Positions 35,549-44,844 of a stretch of 64,000 bases of DNA are shown one piece after another. Source of the DNA: Actinomycetes bacterium (GTDB lineage: Bacteria > Actinomycetota > Actinomycetes > Propionibacteriales > Propionibacteriaceae); the NCBI GenBank assembly GCA_021803025.1, contig JAJZQV010000001.1, forward strand, positions 1 to 64,000, in the 5' to 3' direction. The notes under the pieces are model-generated. The model made no database searches, had not been told where the DNA came from, and worked only from the letters and a program-made list of their open reading frames with translations. The position numbers were made by a program, and so were the translations under genes. Numbering within the stretch: position 1 is the stretch's first letter; every line of letters begins with the position of its first letter.

Positions 35549-36148
35549 TCAGTCCGGGAGCGGGACGACGAGCAGCTTCTGCAGCGCGGCTCGGAGGTCG
35601 GCCGCCATGTCGACCGTGTCCGGCGCTAGCAGCCACTGCACCTGGAGGCCGTCCATGAGCGCGACCAGTGCCCGAGCCTCACGATCGACGTCGACCCCGG
35701 CCACGAGCAGGCCCGCCTCGTGGGCCCGAGCCAGGATGCCGACGATCGACGCCCGTGCCCGCTCGTAGCGCAGGACGAAGTAGTCGTGGGCGGCGTGCGC
35801 CGGGTCGCCGGCCTCGGCGGAGAGCACGGCGAAGAGGCTCACGAGGTCGGGGATGCCGGCGTTGTGGCGTGCGAGCGCGACGATGTTGCCGAGGTCTGTC
35901 AGCGGGTCGTCGGTCGGCCCCAGCCGCTCGAGGTCCTCCACGTCACGCTTCGCGAGGATCGCCTTGAGGAGCGCCTCCTTGGACGGGAAGTGGTGCAGCA
36001 GGCCGGTGCGGGAGATGCCGACGTGCGTGGCGATGTCGAGGGTCGTGGCGTTGCGGTAGCCGATGCGGCCGAACAGCTCGACGGCCCCGGCCATGATCTC
36101 GTCGCGGCGCGCACGGCCGCGCGCGTACGCTCCCCGCTCACCCGCCAT
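35549..36148 (-). CDS. TetR/AcrR family transcriptional regulator
   Basis: A 199-residue regulator. The N-terminal helix-turn-helix (about residues 15-60) reads IMAGAVELFGRIGYRNATTLD, HVGISRTGLLHHFPSKEAL. The C-terminal ligand domain is helical and unassigned. The start is ATG 36148 with GGAGG at good spacing. It is divergent from an MFS transporter gene 115 bp away, the usual arrangement for a repressor of a drug or metabolite exporter. Confidence 0.93.
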   Translation of the reverse strand: MAGERGAYARGRARRDEIMAGAVELFGRIGYRNATTLDIATHVGISRTGLLHHFPSKEALLKAILAKRDVEDLERLGPTDDPLTDLGNIVALARHNAGIPDLVSLFAVLSAEAGDPAHAAHDYFVLRYERARASIVGILARAHEAGLLVAGVDVDREARALVALMDGLQVQWLLAPDTVDMAADLRAALQKLLVVPLPD

Positions 36149-36263
36149 CGCGCCTCCTCGTCGCGGCAAGGCTACCCCGAAACCCGACAGTCATGTACAA
36201 ATTGGTGGTAGCGTGACGGATCCGTGCCCCAGCGTGGCGGGTCGGCGACGGAAGGACTCCCAC

Positions 36264-37457
36264 ATGGCCACTGACGTCACCCTCACGCCCCGCCGCGTCG
36301 CAGCCGCGCGCAACGGGGACCTCGTCGTCTTCGCGGTGAACGGGTTCGCGATGGCCTCGTGGATGTCCCGCATCCCCGACATCAAGCAGATCCTCCACCT
36401 CACGCCCGGCACGCTGAGCCTGCTCCTGCTCGCGGTCTCCGCCGGATCGCTGGTCGGGCTGCCCCTGGCCGGCAGGCTCGCCCACCGGTACGGGGCGGTG
36501 ACGGTCGTACGGATGGGGATGGCGTCCGCGATGACCGGCGAGCTCGTCGCGGCGATCGCCGTCCAGTTCAGCGGCTCCCCGTGGTGGGTGGTCCCGGGGC
36601 TGCTCTTCGTGGGCCTCGGCAACGGCACGTGGGACGTGGCGCAGAACCTCGAGGGCACACGGATCGAGACGGCCCTCAAGCGGGCGATCATGCCCTGGTT
36701 CCACGCGGCCTTCAGCGGCGGGACCGTCGTCGCCGCACTCATCGGCGCGGGCCTCACGGCGCTCAAGGTGCCCGTCCTGCTCCACATCGGCGTCGCCGTC
36801 GCACTGTCGGCGCTGGCGGTCCTCTGGGGCACGTCGAAGTTCCTCCCGACCCACGGGGAGGAGAGCGCGCACGAGGACGGCACGAAGCCGCCTGTACGGT
36901 CGGCCTGGCTCGAGCCGCGGACGCTGCTCGTCGGCGTCATCGTGCTCGCCGCGGCCTTCGCCGAAGGCACGGCGAACGACTGGATGGCGGTCGCGTTCGT
37001 CGACGGCCACCACCTCTCGAACGCGCTGGGCGTCGTCGCCTTCGCGTCCTTCCTCGTCTTCATGACCGCGGGCCGGATCATCGGCACACGGCTGCTCGAC
37101 CTGTACGGGCGAGTCGTGGTGCTGCGGATCCTGTTCGGCATGGCCATCGTCGGCTGCGCCCTCGTCGTGTTCGGGCCGACGTGGCTGGCGTTCATCGGTA
37201 CGGCCATCTGGGGTGTCGGCGCCAGCCTCGGCTTCCCCGTCGGCATGTCGGCCGCGGCCGACGACCCGGCGCGCGCACCGATGCGCCTCAGCGTGGTCGC
37301 GACGATCGGCTACACCGCGTTCCTCGCCGGGCCGCCGTTCCTCGGCTTCCTCGGCGACCACTTCGGCGTCCTCCGCGCGCTCGTCGTCGTCGGCGCCGTC
37401 TCCCTCATCGCGATCCTCATCGTCCCGGTGACGAAGCCGCAGCGGCCGCACCCGTAG
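36264..37457 (+). CDS. MFS transporter
   Basis: A 397-residue protein with 12 membrane helices of the major facilitator superfamily, YbjJ/fucose-permease-like (FAMASWMSRIPDIKQIL near the first helix, NGTWDVAQN in helix 4). The start is ATG 36264 with GAAGGA upstream. It is divergent from the TetR gene, so it is probably repressed by that protein and released by its substrate. The substrate cannot be told from the sequence. Confidence 0.93.
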   Translation: MATDVTLTPRRVAAARNGDLVVFAVNGFAMASWMSRIPDIKQILHLTPGTLSLLLLAVSAGSLVGLPLAGRLAHRYGAVTVVRMGMASAMTGELVAAIAVQFSGSPWWVVPGLLFVGLGNGTWDVAQNLEGTRIETALKRAIMPWFHAAFSGGTVVAALIGAGLTALKVPVLLHIGVAVALSALAVLWGTSKFLPTHGEESAHEDGTKPPVRSAWLEPRTLLVGVIVLAAAFAEGTANDWMAVAFVDGHHLSNALGVVAFASFLVFMTAGRIIGTRLLDLYGRVVVLRILFGMAIVGCALVVFGPTWLAFIGTAIWGVGASLGFPVGMSAAADDPARAPMRLSVVATIGYTAFLAGPPFLGFLGDHFGVLRALVVVGAVSLIAILIVPVTKPQRPHP

Positions 37458-37470
37458 GCCGCCCCGTCCC

Positions 37471-37571
37471 CCGCTCCGGGAGAGGACCTACCCGCTCGGG
37501 GAGAGGACCTACCCGCTCCGGGAGAGGACCTACCCGCTCGGGGAGAGGACCTACCCGCTCGGGGAGAGGAG
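37471..37571. repeat. 21-bp tandem repeat locus B (nearly five units)
   Basis: Consecutive copies of CCGCTCGGGGAGAGGACCTAC, the reverse complement of the units at 30439 and 44110, alternate between CCGGG and CGGGG variants. They fill most of the space between the MFS gene and the DUF1214 gene. Confidence 0.9.
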
Positions 37572-37633
37572 CCTCGCCCCGTACATGCGAGGTCCCGCAC
37601 AGCCGTCACAGCCGGCAGTCGTACGATCGCGAC

Positions 37634-38278
37634 GTGGTCGGTACGGCGGCGAGGCCTTCAGTGCGTGACACCCGGTGGTGGTCGCCCCTGGTCAGGCGGT
37701 CCATCCCCTTGGACATCGTCCAGGGCGTCCTCGTCGGCTGGGGCGTCATGATCCTCGTCATCGGCCTGCTCATCACGACGAGGGCCCAGTCCATGATGAC
37801 GACGGCCAACGGCTGGCGCTCGACCCAGGCGTGCGGCGTCCCCAGCGACTGGGTCACCCAGGCGGCCTGCGCCCAGACGCTGCCCGCGATCAACGCGCCG
37901 AGCGAGGCCATGTACTGGCAGGCGACCGTGGACGGGAACGGGACGAAACTCGACGGGACGAGGTCGTACACCATCCACTTCCCCCAGGACGGCGAGCCGC
38001 CCGTGAGCGCGTTCTGGTCGATCACGATCGCCGGCTTGAACCGGCTCATGGTGGCGAACGCCGCCCACAAGTACAGCGTCAGCGACCACTCCGGCCTCGT
38101 CGCGAACGGCGACGGCTCCCTCGACATCTACCTCCAGCCGACGGCGCCCGCCGGCCACGAGGCGAACTGGCTGCCCACGCCGGGCGGGGGCTTCATGCTG
38201 TGGCTGCGCGCGTACGAGCCGAAGCCGCCGATCCTCGACGGTTCCTGGAAGCCCCTAGCCGCGGAGGCGGCGCGATGA
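37634..38278 (+). CDS. DUF1214 domain-containing membrane protein
   Basis: A 214-residue protein with one N-terminal helix (about 25-48) and an external DUF1214 domain (about 80-205; YTIHFPQDGEPPVSAFWSIT, then HSGLVANGDGSLDIYLQP). In many bacteria DUF1254 and DUF1214 are one protein; here they are two overlapping genes with the order reversed. The GTG at 37634 is the likely start; GTG 37658 is possible. Its stop overlaps the next ATG. Confidence 0.83.
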   Translation: MVGTAARPSVRDTRWWSPLVRRSIPLDIVQGVLVGWGVMILVIGLLITTRAQSMMTTANGWRSTQACGVPSDWVTQAACAQTLPAINAPSEAMYWQATVDGNGTKLDGTRSYTIHFPQDGEPPVSAFWSITIAGLNRLMVANAAHKYSVSDHSGLVANGDGSLDIYLQPTAPAGHEANWLPTPGGGFMLWLRAYEPKPPILDGSWKPLAAEAAR

Positions 38279-38829
38279 AGCCCTGGGTACGGCACCTCGC
38301 CGTCTTCCTCGTCACCGTGGCCGTGGTCGGCGGCGGCATCACCACCCTCGGGCTCAGCGTCTACCCGGCCCTCGCGCTCAACAACGCCCACAAGGCGATC
38401 TCCGCCGGTCTCGGCGGCCCGGCCGTCCCTGACAACACCGTCTACACCGCGCCCGACCTCGCCTCGCCGGAGACCGCGCACGGTGTGAGCTGGCTGCTCG
38501 GCGGCAACCAGGACGGCCTGTACACGGTCGGCTGGCTCGACCTCTCGAAGGGTGCGCAGCTGCTGACGATCCCCGAGATGGGGACGCGCTACCACAACGT
38601 CGAGCTCGTCGTGCCGAGGACGGGCGTCGCGTTCGCCAACCTCAAGGCCGCCGGGACCTACGTCATCGTGCCGACCGGGACGAACGTGGCGGCGCCGGCC
38701 GGTGCCACCGTGCTCGAGTTCCCCGGCAAGCAGGTGCTCGTCGCCGGCCGTACGTTCGTCGCGAACGACGCCGACCTCCCCGCCGCCCGCGCGCTCGCGC
38801 AGCAGATCACCGTCAGCCCGCTGCGCTAG
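38275..38829 (+). CDS. DUF1254-like membrane-anchored protein
   Basis: A 184-residue protein with an N-terminal helix (about 8-30) and an outer domain typical of the DUF1254 partner (DNTVYTAPDLASPETAHGV, MGTRYHNVELVVPRTGVAF). It starts at ATG 38275 inside the end of the DUF1214 gene (ATGA) and so is coupled to it. The function is unknown. Confidence 0.82.
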   Translation: MKPWVRHLAVFLVTVAVVGGGITTLGLSVYPALALNNAHKAISAGLGGPAVPDNTVYTAPDLASPETAHGVSWLLGGNQDGLYTVGWLDLSKGAQLLTIPEMGTRYHNVELVVPRTGVAFANLKAAGTYVIVPTGTNVAAPAGATVLEFPGKQVLVAGRTFVANDADLPAARALAQQITVSPLR

Positions 38830-38866
38830 CGACCTCAGCGACCAGAGCCCGCCTGCGCTAGGCCCG

Positions 38867-41800
38867 TCAGCGGCGCGACCCCTCCCACACGTCGATCGGA
38901 GAGAGGGGCGCGGCGGCGTCACCGACGTCGAGCACGTACTCTCCCGCGGCAGCGTGCCGCTTGTGAGCGGTCGCGACCATGAGCTTGATGCGGTTGAGCT
39001 GGTTCGTCTCCGACGCGCCAGGGTCGTAGTCGACGGAGACGACGTTCGCCTCGGGGTGGCGGCGGCGGAGCTCGGCGAACATCCCCTTGCCGACGACGTG
39101 GTTCGGCAGGCACGCGAACGGCTGCGCGCACACGATGTTCGGCGCCCCGAGCTCGATGAGCTCGACCATCTCCGCGGTGAGCAGCCAGCCCTCGCCCGCC
39201 CGGGTGCCGATCGAGATGATCCCGTCCGCCTTGGCGGCCAGGTCCTTCATCCGCGGCGGCACGTCGAACTTGCCGGTCTTCCTCAGTGCGGCCGCGACAG
39301 GCGCCTGGTACTTCTCGATGAGCCACGTCGCGAGCTTCTTGACGTGGTGGGACCTCTTCCCGATGGCGAGAGTGTCGTACTGGAACTGCGACGAGTACAG
39401 CGGCATGAGGAAGAACTGGAGCATCCCGGGCAGTACGGCCTCGCAGCCCTCCGCCTCGACGACGTCGACGACGTGGTTGTTGGCGTCGGGGTGGAACTTC
39501 ACGAGGATCTCGCCGACGATGCCGACCCGCGGCTTGCGCTCGACGTCTCGCAGCGGCAGCGCGTCGAAGTCGGCGACGATGGCCTTGATGAGGCTGCGGT
39601 AGCCGATGGTACGGCCCAGCCTCGCGCTGTAGCCCGAGTACTGGAGGAACTCCTGGCAGACGACGTCCCACCTGTCGTACAGGGCCTTCGCGCTTCCGGG
39701 CACCGCCTCGTACGGGCGGACGCGCAGCACCACGGTCTGCAGCAAGTCGCCCAGCACGAGCGCCTGCAGCGCGGGGTGGATGAGGCCGGGGGTCATCTGG
39801 AACCCGGGGTTCTTCTCGAGCCCCTGGACGCTGATCGCCAGCACGGGCACCTGCGGGTAGCCGGCGTCGGCGAGCGCCTTGCGCAGGAGGCTCACGTAGT
39901 TCGTGGCCCGGCACATGCCGCCGGTCTGGGTGATCGCCACTGACGTACGGTCGGGGTTCGCCTCGCCGGAGAGGATCTTGTTGACGAGCTGGCCGACGAC
40001 CATGATCGCCGGGAAGCAGGCGTCGTTGTTGACGTACTTGAGGCCGATCTCGACGTCGGCCTGGCCCGCGTGCTCGAGCAGCTGGACGTTGATGCCGAGC
40101 TTGCGCAGCACCGGCACGATGAGCCGGAAGTGCATCGGCGCCATCTGCGGCGCGTACACGGTGTGCGTGTCGCGCGCCTCCTCGTCGAACAGGCGGCGCT
40201 CGAACAGCGGTCCGTACGTGCTCACGGTCGCTGACCCGCGCCTCTCGGCGGCTGCGGCCTTCATCGAGCGCAGCCGGATCGTGGCGGCGCCGAGGTTGGA
40301 CACCTCGTCGATCTTGAGCAGCGTGTACATGTCGCCGGCGTGCTCGAGGATCTCGGCCACCTGGTCGGTCGTGATGGCGTCGACGCCGCACCCGAACGAG
40401 TTGAGCTGGACGAGGTGGAGCTCGGGCGTACGGGAGACGATGGCGGCGCTCTCGTACAGGCGGGTGTGGTACGCCCACTGGTCGCGGACCCGGATCGGCC
40501 GCTCGAGCACCGACACCGCCGGGTCGACGATCGAGTCCTCGGTGAGCACGGCCATCCCGAGCCCGTTGATGAGGCTCGGGATGCCGTGGTGGACCTCCGG
40601 GTCCACGTGGTACGGGCGGCCCGCCAGCACGATGCCCTTGATGCCGTGCTCCGCCATGTACGCGAGCGCCCGCTGCCCCTCTGCGCGTACGTCCGCCTTG
40701 ACCTGGGCGTCCTCGCCGTACCCGGCCTGTACGGCGGCGGTCATCTCCTCGAGCCCGATGTGCCAGTCGGCGAACACCTCGACGAGCCGCGCGGCGAGCT
40801 TGACCGGGTCGTTGAGGTTGAGCATCGGCGACAGGAACCGCACCGAAGGGTCCTGGAGCCGGGGCAGGTTCCGCTCCAGCACCTGCGGGTAGAACGCGAC
40901 GACCGGGCAGTTGAAGTGGTTGTCGGCGCCGGCGACGTCCTTCGCCTCGAGCGGCACGCAGGGGTAGAAGATCGTGCGGATGCCCTTGTCGAGCAGGTGC
41001 TCGACGTGGCCGTGCGCCAGCTTCGCCGGGTAGCAGACGTTCTCGCTGGGGATCGACTCCATGCCCTGCTCGAAGACCTCGTGGCTCGAGCGGCCGGACG
41101 GGATGACCCGGAAGCCGAGGTGGGTGAGGATCGTGAACCACAGCGGGTAGTTCTCGTACATGTTGAGGACCCGCGGGATGCCGATCTCGCCACGTGTGGC
41201 CTGAAAATCGGTGAGCCGGCGGTAGCCGAACAGTCGCTTGTACTTGTAGTCGAACAGGTTCGGCAGCTCGGACTTCGGCGGCACCTTCTCCAGGCTGGCG
41301 CCGCGCTCGCACCGGTTGCCGGAGACGTGGCGGGTGCCGTCCCCGAACCGGGAAATGGTCAGCTGGCAGTGGTTCTGGCAGAGCCGGCACTCCTCGAGCC
41401 GGGTCTCGACGCTGAACCCGTCGAGCTCGTCGAGGCCCAGCGACTGGGACTTCTCCCCCACCTGCCAGTTGCGCTGGGCGGTGAGCGCCGCGCCGTACGC
41501 GCCCATGAGGCCGGCGATGTCCGGGCGGACCACCTGGGCGCCGGTCTGGAGCTCGAACGCCCGGAGCACGGCGTCGTTGAGGAAGGTGCCGCCCTGGACG
41601 ACGACCTTGTCGCCGAGCTGCGAGGCGTCCTTGAGCTTGATGACCTTGTACAGGGCGTTGCGGACGACCGAGTACGAGAGGCCTGCGGCGATGTCGCCCT
41701 GCGTCGCGCCCTCGCGCTGGGCCTGCTTCACCGACGAGTTCATGAAGACCGTGCAGCGGGTGCCGAGGTCGACGGGCTCCTCGGACGTGAGGGCGGTCGC

Positions 41801-43210
41801 GGCGAAGGATGCGACGTCGGTGCCCATCGAGGCCGCGAACGTCTGGAGGAACGACCCGCACCCGGAGGAGCAGGCTTCGTTGACAGCGATCGAGTCGACG
41901 ACGCCGCCCTTGACCGCCACGTACTTCATATCCTGGCCGCCGATGTCGATGACGCTCGTCACGCCCGGGCAGACCTTCTCGGCGGCCCGGTAGTGGGCCA
42001 TCGTCTCGATCTCGCCGTCGTCGAGGCGGAGCGCCGCCCGGACGAGCCCCTCGCCGTACCCGGTCACGCAGGCACGCGCGAGGTACGCGCTGTCCGGGAT
42101 CTCCTCCGACACGCGGCGCAGGATGCCGAGCGCGACGTGTACGGGGTCGTTGCTGGGTTGGTAGTGGTCGAAGACGACCTCACCGGTCGCGGTGAGCAGG
42201 ACGGCCTTGACGGTCGTCGAGCCCGCGTCGATGCCGAGGAACAGCGGCCCGGAGGCCGTGGCGAGGTCGGCGCGCGGGACGGAGACCGCGTGGTGGCGTG
42301 CGGTGAAGGCGGTGCGCTCCTGGTCGTCGGCGAACAGCGGGCGCATGCGGGACGTGCCGAGGCTGAGGGTGACGCGCTCGCGGAGCCGGTCCTTCAGGGT
42401 GGCCGGGCGCTGAATGGTGCCGCGGAGCCCGGTGGTGCGCGCGGGCTGGGCGGCGAGCAGCGCGGCACCCATCGCGACGAACAGGTGCGCCTCGTCCGGC
42501 GTCGTGAACGAGGTGACCTGGGCGGCCAGCGTCCGCTCGTACGCGGCCCTCAGCTGGGGCAGGAAATGGAGCGGCCCGCCGAGGAAGACGACGTTGCCGC
42601 GGATCGGGTGGCCGCAGGCGAGGCCGGCGATCGTCTGCGTAGCGACGGCCTGGAAGACGGAGGCTGCGAGGTCGGTGTGCGCGGCGCCCTGGTTGAGCAG
42701 CGGCTGGAGGTCCGACTTCGCGAAGACGCCGCAGCGGGAGGCGATCGGGTAGAGGTGGCTGTACGCGGCGGCGAGTGCGTCGAGACCGGCGGCGTCGGTG
42801 TGGAGCAGGCTGGCCATCTGGTCGATGAACGCGCCCGTACCGCCGGCGCACGTGCCGTTCATCCGCTGCTCCACGACGGGGTGGAGGAACGTGATCTTCG
42901 CGTCCTCGCCGCCGAGCTCGATGACGACGTCGGCCCGCGGCTCGTAGCGCTCGATCGCGGCCGTGCCGGCGATGACCTCCTGGACGAACTCGACGCCCAT
43001 GACGTCGGCCACGCCGAGACCGGCTGACCCCGTGACCGCGCAGTGGAACGGTTCGTCAGGGTAGGCGTCGACGACCTCGGAGAGGAGGGTACGAAGGGCG
43101 CCGCGGGCATCGGCGTTGTGACGCCTGTACGAACTCCACCGCAGTGTCTCGCCCTCGAGGACGACAGCCTTGACGGTCGTCGACCCCACGTCCAGCCCCA
43201 GCGACAGCAC
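38867..43210 (-). CDS. acyl-CoA dehydratase activase, multidomain (two BadF/BcrA-type ATPase domains)
   Basis: A 1447-residue protein. Two ASKHA ATPase domains open with LSLGLDVGSTTVKAV (near 3) and LFLGIDAGSTTVKAV (near 325); the second contains CSSGCGSF near 443, a ligand of the [4Fe-4S] cluster shared by activator dimers. A Cys-rich segment follows (CRLCQNHC near 605, NRCERG), then DUF2229-like and HgdB/dehydratase-like regions to the C terminus. Known activators use ATP to inject an electron into 2-hydroxyacyl-CoA dehydratases, which are oxygen-sensitive enzymes; this fused form is a conserved but poorly understood family. The GTG at 43210 follows GGAGGGG. No separate dehydratase gene lies nearby. 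Confidence 0.88.
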   Translation of the reverse strand: MLSLGLDVGSTTVKAVVLEGETLRWSSYRRHNADARGALRTLLSEVVDAYPDEPFHCAVTGSAGLGVADVMGVEFVQEVIAGTAAIERYEPRADVVIELGGEDAKITFLHPVVEQRMNGTCAGGTGAFIDQMASLLHTDAAGLDALAAAYSHLYPIASRCGVFAKSDLQPLLNQGAAHTDLAASVFQAVATQTIAGLACGHPIRGNVVFLGGPLHFLPQLRAAYERTLAAQVTSFTTPDEAHLFVAMGAALLAAQPARTTGLRGTIQRPATLKDRLRERVTLSLGTSRMRPLFADDQERTAFTARHHAVSVPRADLATASGPLFLGIDAGSTTVKAVLLTATGEVVFDHYQPSNDPVHVALGILRRVSEEIPDSAYLARACVTGYGEGLVRAALRLDDGEIETMAHYRAAEKVCPGVTSVIDIGGQDMKYVAVKGGVVDSIAVNEACSSGCGSFLQTFAASMGTDVASFAATALTSEEPVDLGTRCTVFMNSSVKQAQREGATQGDIAAGLSYSVVRNALYKVIKLKDASQLGDKVVVQGGTFLNDAVLRAFELQTGAQVVRPDIAGLMGAYGAALTAQRNWQVGEKSQSLGLDELDGFSVETRLEECRLCQNHCQLTISRFGDGTRHVSGNRCERGASLEKVPPKSELPNLFDYKYKRLFGYRRLTDFQATRGEIGIPRVLNMYENYPLWFTILTHLGFRVIPSGRSSHEVFEQGMESIPSENVCYPAKLAHGHVEHLLDKGIRTIFYPCVPLEAKDVAGADNHFNCPVVAFYPQVLERNLPRLQDPSVRFLSPMLNLNDPVKLAARLVEVFADWHIGLEEMTAAVQAGYGEDAQVKADVRAEGQRALAYMAEHGIKGIVLAGRPYHVDPEVHHGIPSLINGLGMAVLTEDSIVDPAVSVLERPIRVRDQWAYHTRLYESAAIVSRTPELHLVQLNSFGCGVDAITTDQVAEILEHAGDMYTLLKIDEVSNLGAATIRLRSMKAAAAERRGSATVSTYGPLFERRLFDEEARDTHTVYAPQMAPMHFRLIVPVLRKLGINVQLLEHAGQADVEIGLKYVNNDACFPAIMVVGQLVNKILSGEANPDRTSVAITQTGGMCRATNYVSLLRKALADAGYPQVPVLAISVQGLEKNPGFQMTPGLIHPALQALVLGDLLQTVVLRVRPYEAVPGSAKALYDRWDVVCQEFLQYSGYSARLGRTIGYRSLIKAIVADFDALPLRDVERKPRVGIVGEILVKFHPDANNHVVDVVEAEGCEAVLPGMLQFFLMPLYSSQFQYDTLAIGKRSHHVKKLATWLIEKYQAPVAAALRKTGKFDVPPRMKDLAAKADGIISIGTRAGEGWLLTAEMVELIELGAPNIVCAQPFACLPNHVVGKGMFAELRRRHPEANVVSVDYDPGASETNQLNRIKLMVATAHKRHAAAGEYVLDVGDAAAPLSPIDVWEGSRR

Positions 43211-43223
43211 GAGCCCCTCCGAC

Positions 43224-43239
43224 CAGAACGACCGTTCTG
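43224..43239. promoter_or_regulatory. palindromic operator upstream of the dehydratase activase
   Basis: CAGAACG-AC-CGTTCTG, a perfect inverted repeat with 7-bp arms and 2-bp spacer, lies 14 bp upstream of the GTG start. AGAACG/CGTTCT half-sites are typical of TetR-family operators; binding here would block initiation. The repressor is not identified. Confidence 0.55.
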
Positions 43240-43320
43240 TATGTCGTCGCAACGCTAACAGGGTCGGGATCCCCAGGACGCCGGGACCCCGGGAAGAGCG
43301 GCTCAAGTCCCCGTCAGGAG

Positions 43321-43380
43321 ACGAGAGGCCAGTTCGTGCTGCGACACGCCGTACCGGCCGCGCGTGTCGTGGCCTCTCGT
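43321..43380. repeat. 60-bp hairpin element, copy 1
   Basis: ACGAGAGGCC (first ten bases) and GGCCTCTCGT (last ten) are perfectly complementary, and inside them CGACACGC pairs with GCGTGTCG. The second copy is at 56364-56423. A single 21-bp-type unit follows at about 43389-43405. Confidence 0.88.
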
Positions 43381-43416
43381 CGGAATGGGCTCGGGGAGAG
43401 AACCAGTCTGCCCCGA

Positions 43417-43504
43417 TGGCGGTGGCGGTGGGATTTGAACCCACGGAGGGTTGCCCCTCACACGCTTTCGAGGCGTGCTCCTTTGGCCGCTCGGACACGC
43501 CACC
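43417..43504 (-). tRNA. tRNA-Ser(CGA)
   Basis: Class II tRNA on the minus strand: acceptor GGTGGCG pairs with CGCCACC, the anticodon loop is CTCGAAA (anticodon CGA, reading UCG), the variable arm is long, the T arm contains GGGTTCAAATCCC, and G-CCA is encoded. It lies upstream of tadA, divergently. Confidence 0.96.
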
Positions 43505-43605
43505 GCCGGAGAGTGTAGCGGCGGGGTGAAGGGATCCGCGAATCGCCGACGGGGTCGGAGTGCGCCCCCGCGGCGCCTCCGTACGGGTCGTGGGACAGTG
43601 GGCGC

Positions 43606-44052
43606 ATGACCCGCTGGGACGACGCGATGCGCGAGGCGATCGCGACCGCCCGTACGGCCGGGGGCGACGTCCCCATCGGGGCTGTCCTGCTGGACGCCTC
43701 CGGCGCCGTGGTCACGGCTGCGGCCAACGAGCGCGAGGCCACCCACGACCCGACGGCACATGCGGAGGTGCTCGTGCTCCGCCGCCGGGCCGCCGAGCTC
43801 GGCACGTGGCGCCTCGACGGTCACACGCTCGTCGTGACGCTCGAGCCGTGCACGATGTGCGCCGGCGCGGCGGTGCTGGCTCGTGTCGACAGGGTCGTGT
43901 TCGGCGCGTACGACCCCAAAGCCGGGGCGGTCGCCTCGCTCTGGGACGTCGTACGGGACCCGCGGCTCAACCATCGTCCGGCCGTCGTCGGCGGCGTCCT
44001 CGCGGACGAGTGCGCCGCGCTCCTCAAGGACTACTTCGGGACGAGGCGCTGA
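43606..44052 (+). CDS. tadA: tRNA adenosine(34) deaminase TadA
   Basis: A 148-residue zinc-dependent deaminase with HAEVLVLR (zinc His and catalytic Glu) and EPCTMCAGA (two zinc Cys). It converts wobble A34 of tRNA-Arg(ACG) to inosine. The length is normal. Its partner-type protein is encoded at 45511-46146, and the two are normally close neighbours; here two relics separate them. Confidence 0.94.
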   Translation: MTRWDDAMREAIATARTAGGDVPIGAVLLDASGAVVTAAANEREATHDPTAHAEVLVLRRRAAELGTWRLDGHTLVVTLEPCTMCAGAAVLARVDRVVFGAYDPKAGAVASLWDVVRDPRLNHRPAVVGGVLADECAALLKDYFGTRR

Positions 44053-44109
44053 GCCTCTCCTTCAGAAAGGCCGGAACGCCGAACCCCGGACCCAGCCCTC
44101 CGCCCGCAT

Positions 44110-44170
44110 AAGTTCTCTCCCCCAGCGCATAAGTTCTCTCCCCGAGCGCACAGGTTCTCTCCCCGAGCGG
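44110..44170. repeat. 21-bp tandem repeat locus C (three units)
   Basis: Three copies of ARGTTCTCTCCCCGAGCGC plus two bases, in the same orientation as locus A, between tadA and the truncated hydrate dehydratase. Confidence 0.88.
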
Positions 44171-44177
44171 GCCTCCC

Positions 44178-44837
44178 TCAGGCGTCGAGCTCGGTGAGCA
44201 CCGCCGGCAGCTCGGAGAGGATCTCGCGCGCCAAGCCGAGCCGCCCGACCCGCGCGGCGAGCCGCTCGCCCGCGCTGGCGTGGACGTACTTCCCCCAGCA
44301 GGCGGCCTGGGACGGTGTGGCGCCCCTGGCAAGGAGACCGCCGACGATGCCGGACAGGACGTCGCCGCTGCCGTTGGTCGCCAGGCCCGAGTGACCCGTC
44401 TCGATGCGCCAGCTGCCTTCGTCCGGCTCGGCGATGACGTCGTGACAGGCCACGACAGCCTGGAAGCGCCGTCCGAGCTGAACGGAGTCCGCGGCGACGT
44501 CGTCGAGCGGCCGGCCCAGCAGCAGCTCGGCCTCCGGGTCGTTGGGCGTGAGGACGAGGCTGCCGGCCAGGGGGTCCAGCTGGTCCCCGAGCCGGGGCAG
44601 CGACCCCAAGGCGAACGCGTCGACGACGAGGAGAGTCCGGTCCCCCAGCAGGGGAAGCAGGCATCGGAGCAGCTGCTCCGTCGCCTCCGCGTCGTCGAGT
44701 CCCGGTCCGACGACGACAGCGTCCGCGTGGTCGAGCTCGGACGCCAGGACGGACAGGTCACCGCCCTGTACGGATCCGGAGTCGCTCGTCGCCAGCCCGT
44801 ACACGCCTGCCTCCGGTGTGGCGACGTCGAGACCCAC
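44178..44837 (-). pseudogene. ADP-dependent NAD(P)H-hydrate dehydratase, N-terminally truncated
   Basis: A frame of 219 codons with the C-terminal three quarters of a NAD(P)H-hydrate dehydratase: DAVVVGPGLDD, LTPNDPEAELLLG, and the nucleotide site NGSGDVLSGIVGGLLARG are present. The family normally has about 280 residues; the first 60 or so (start of the Rossmann-like core with its GSR-type glycine loop) are missing. The frame begins at GTG 44837 exactly where homology to a histidine phosphatase relic ends, so a deletion joined the two genes. It is probably inactive, although the open frame is otherwise intact. Confidence 0.65.
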
Positions 44838-44844
44838 GGCCGCC

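Noticed and set aside
36191-36263. A TetR operator in the TetR-MFS divergent region
   Set aside because: The AT-rich TACAAATTGGTGGTA stretch is only weakly symmetric, so I did not list it as a site.
37471-37571. CRISPR array
   Set aside because: The repeats are directly contiguous without unique spacers, only 21 bp long, and no cas genes are present.
40340-43027. An 895-codon open frame on the plus strand inside the dehydratase activase region
   Set aside because: It is the complement of the activase gene; the low-complexity Glu/Val/Arg/Leu translation shows no family features.
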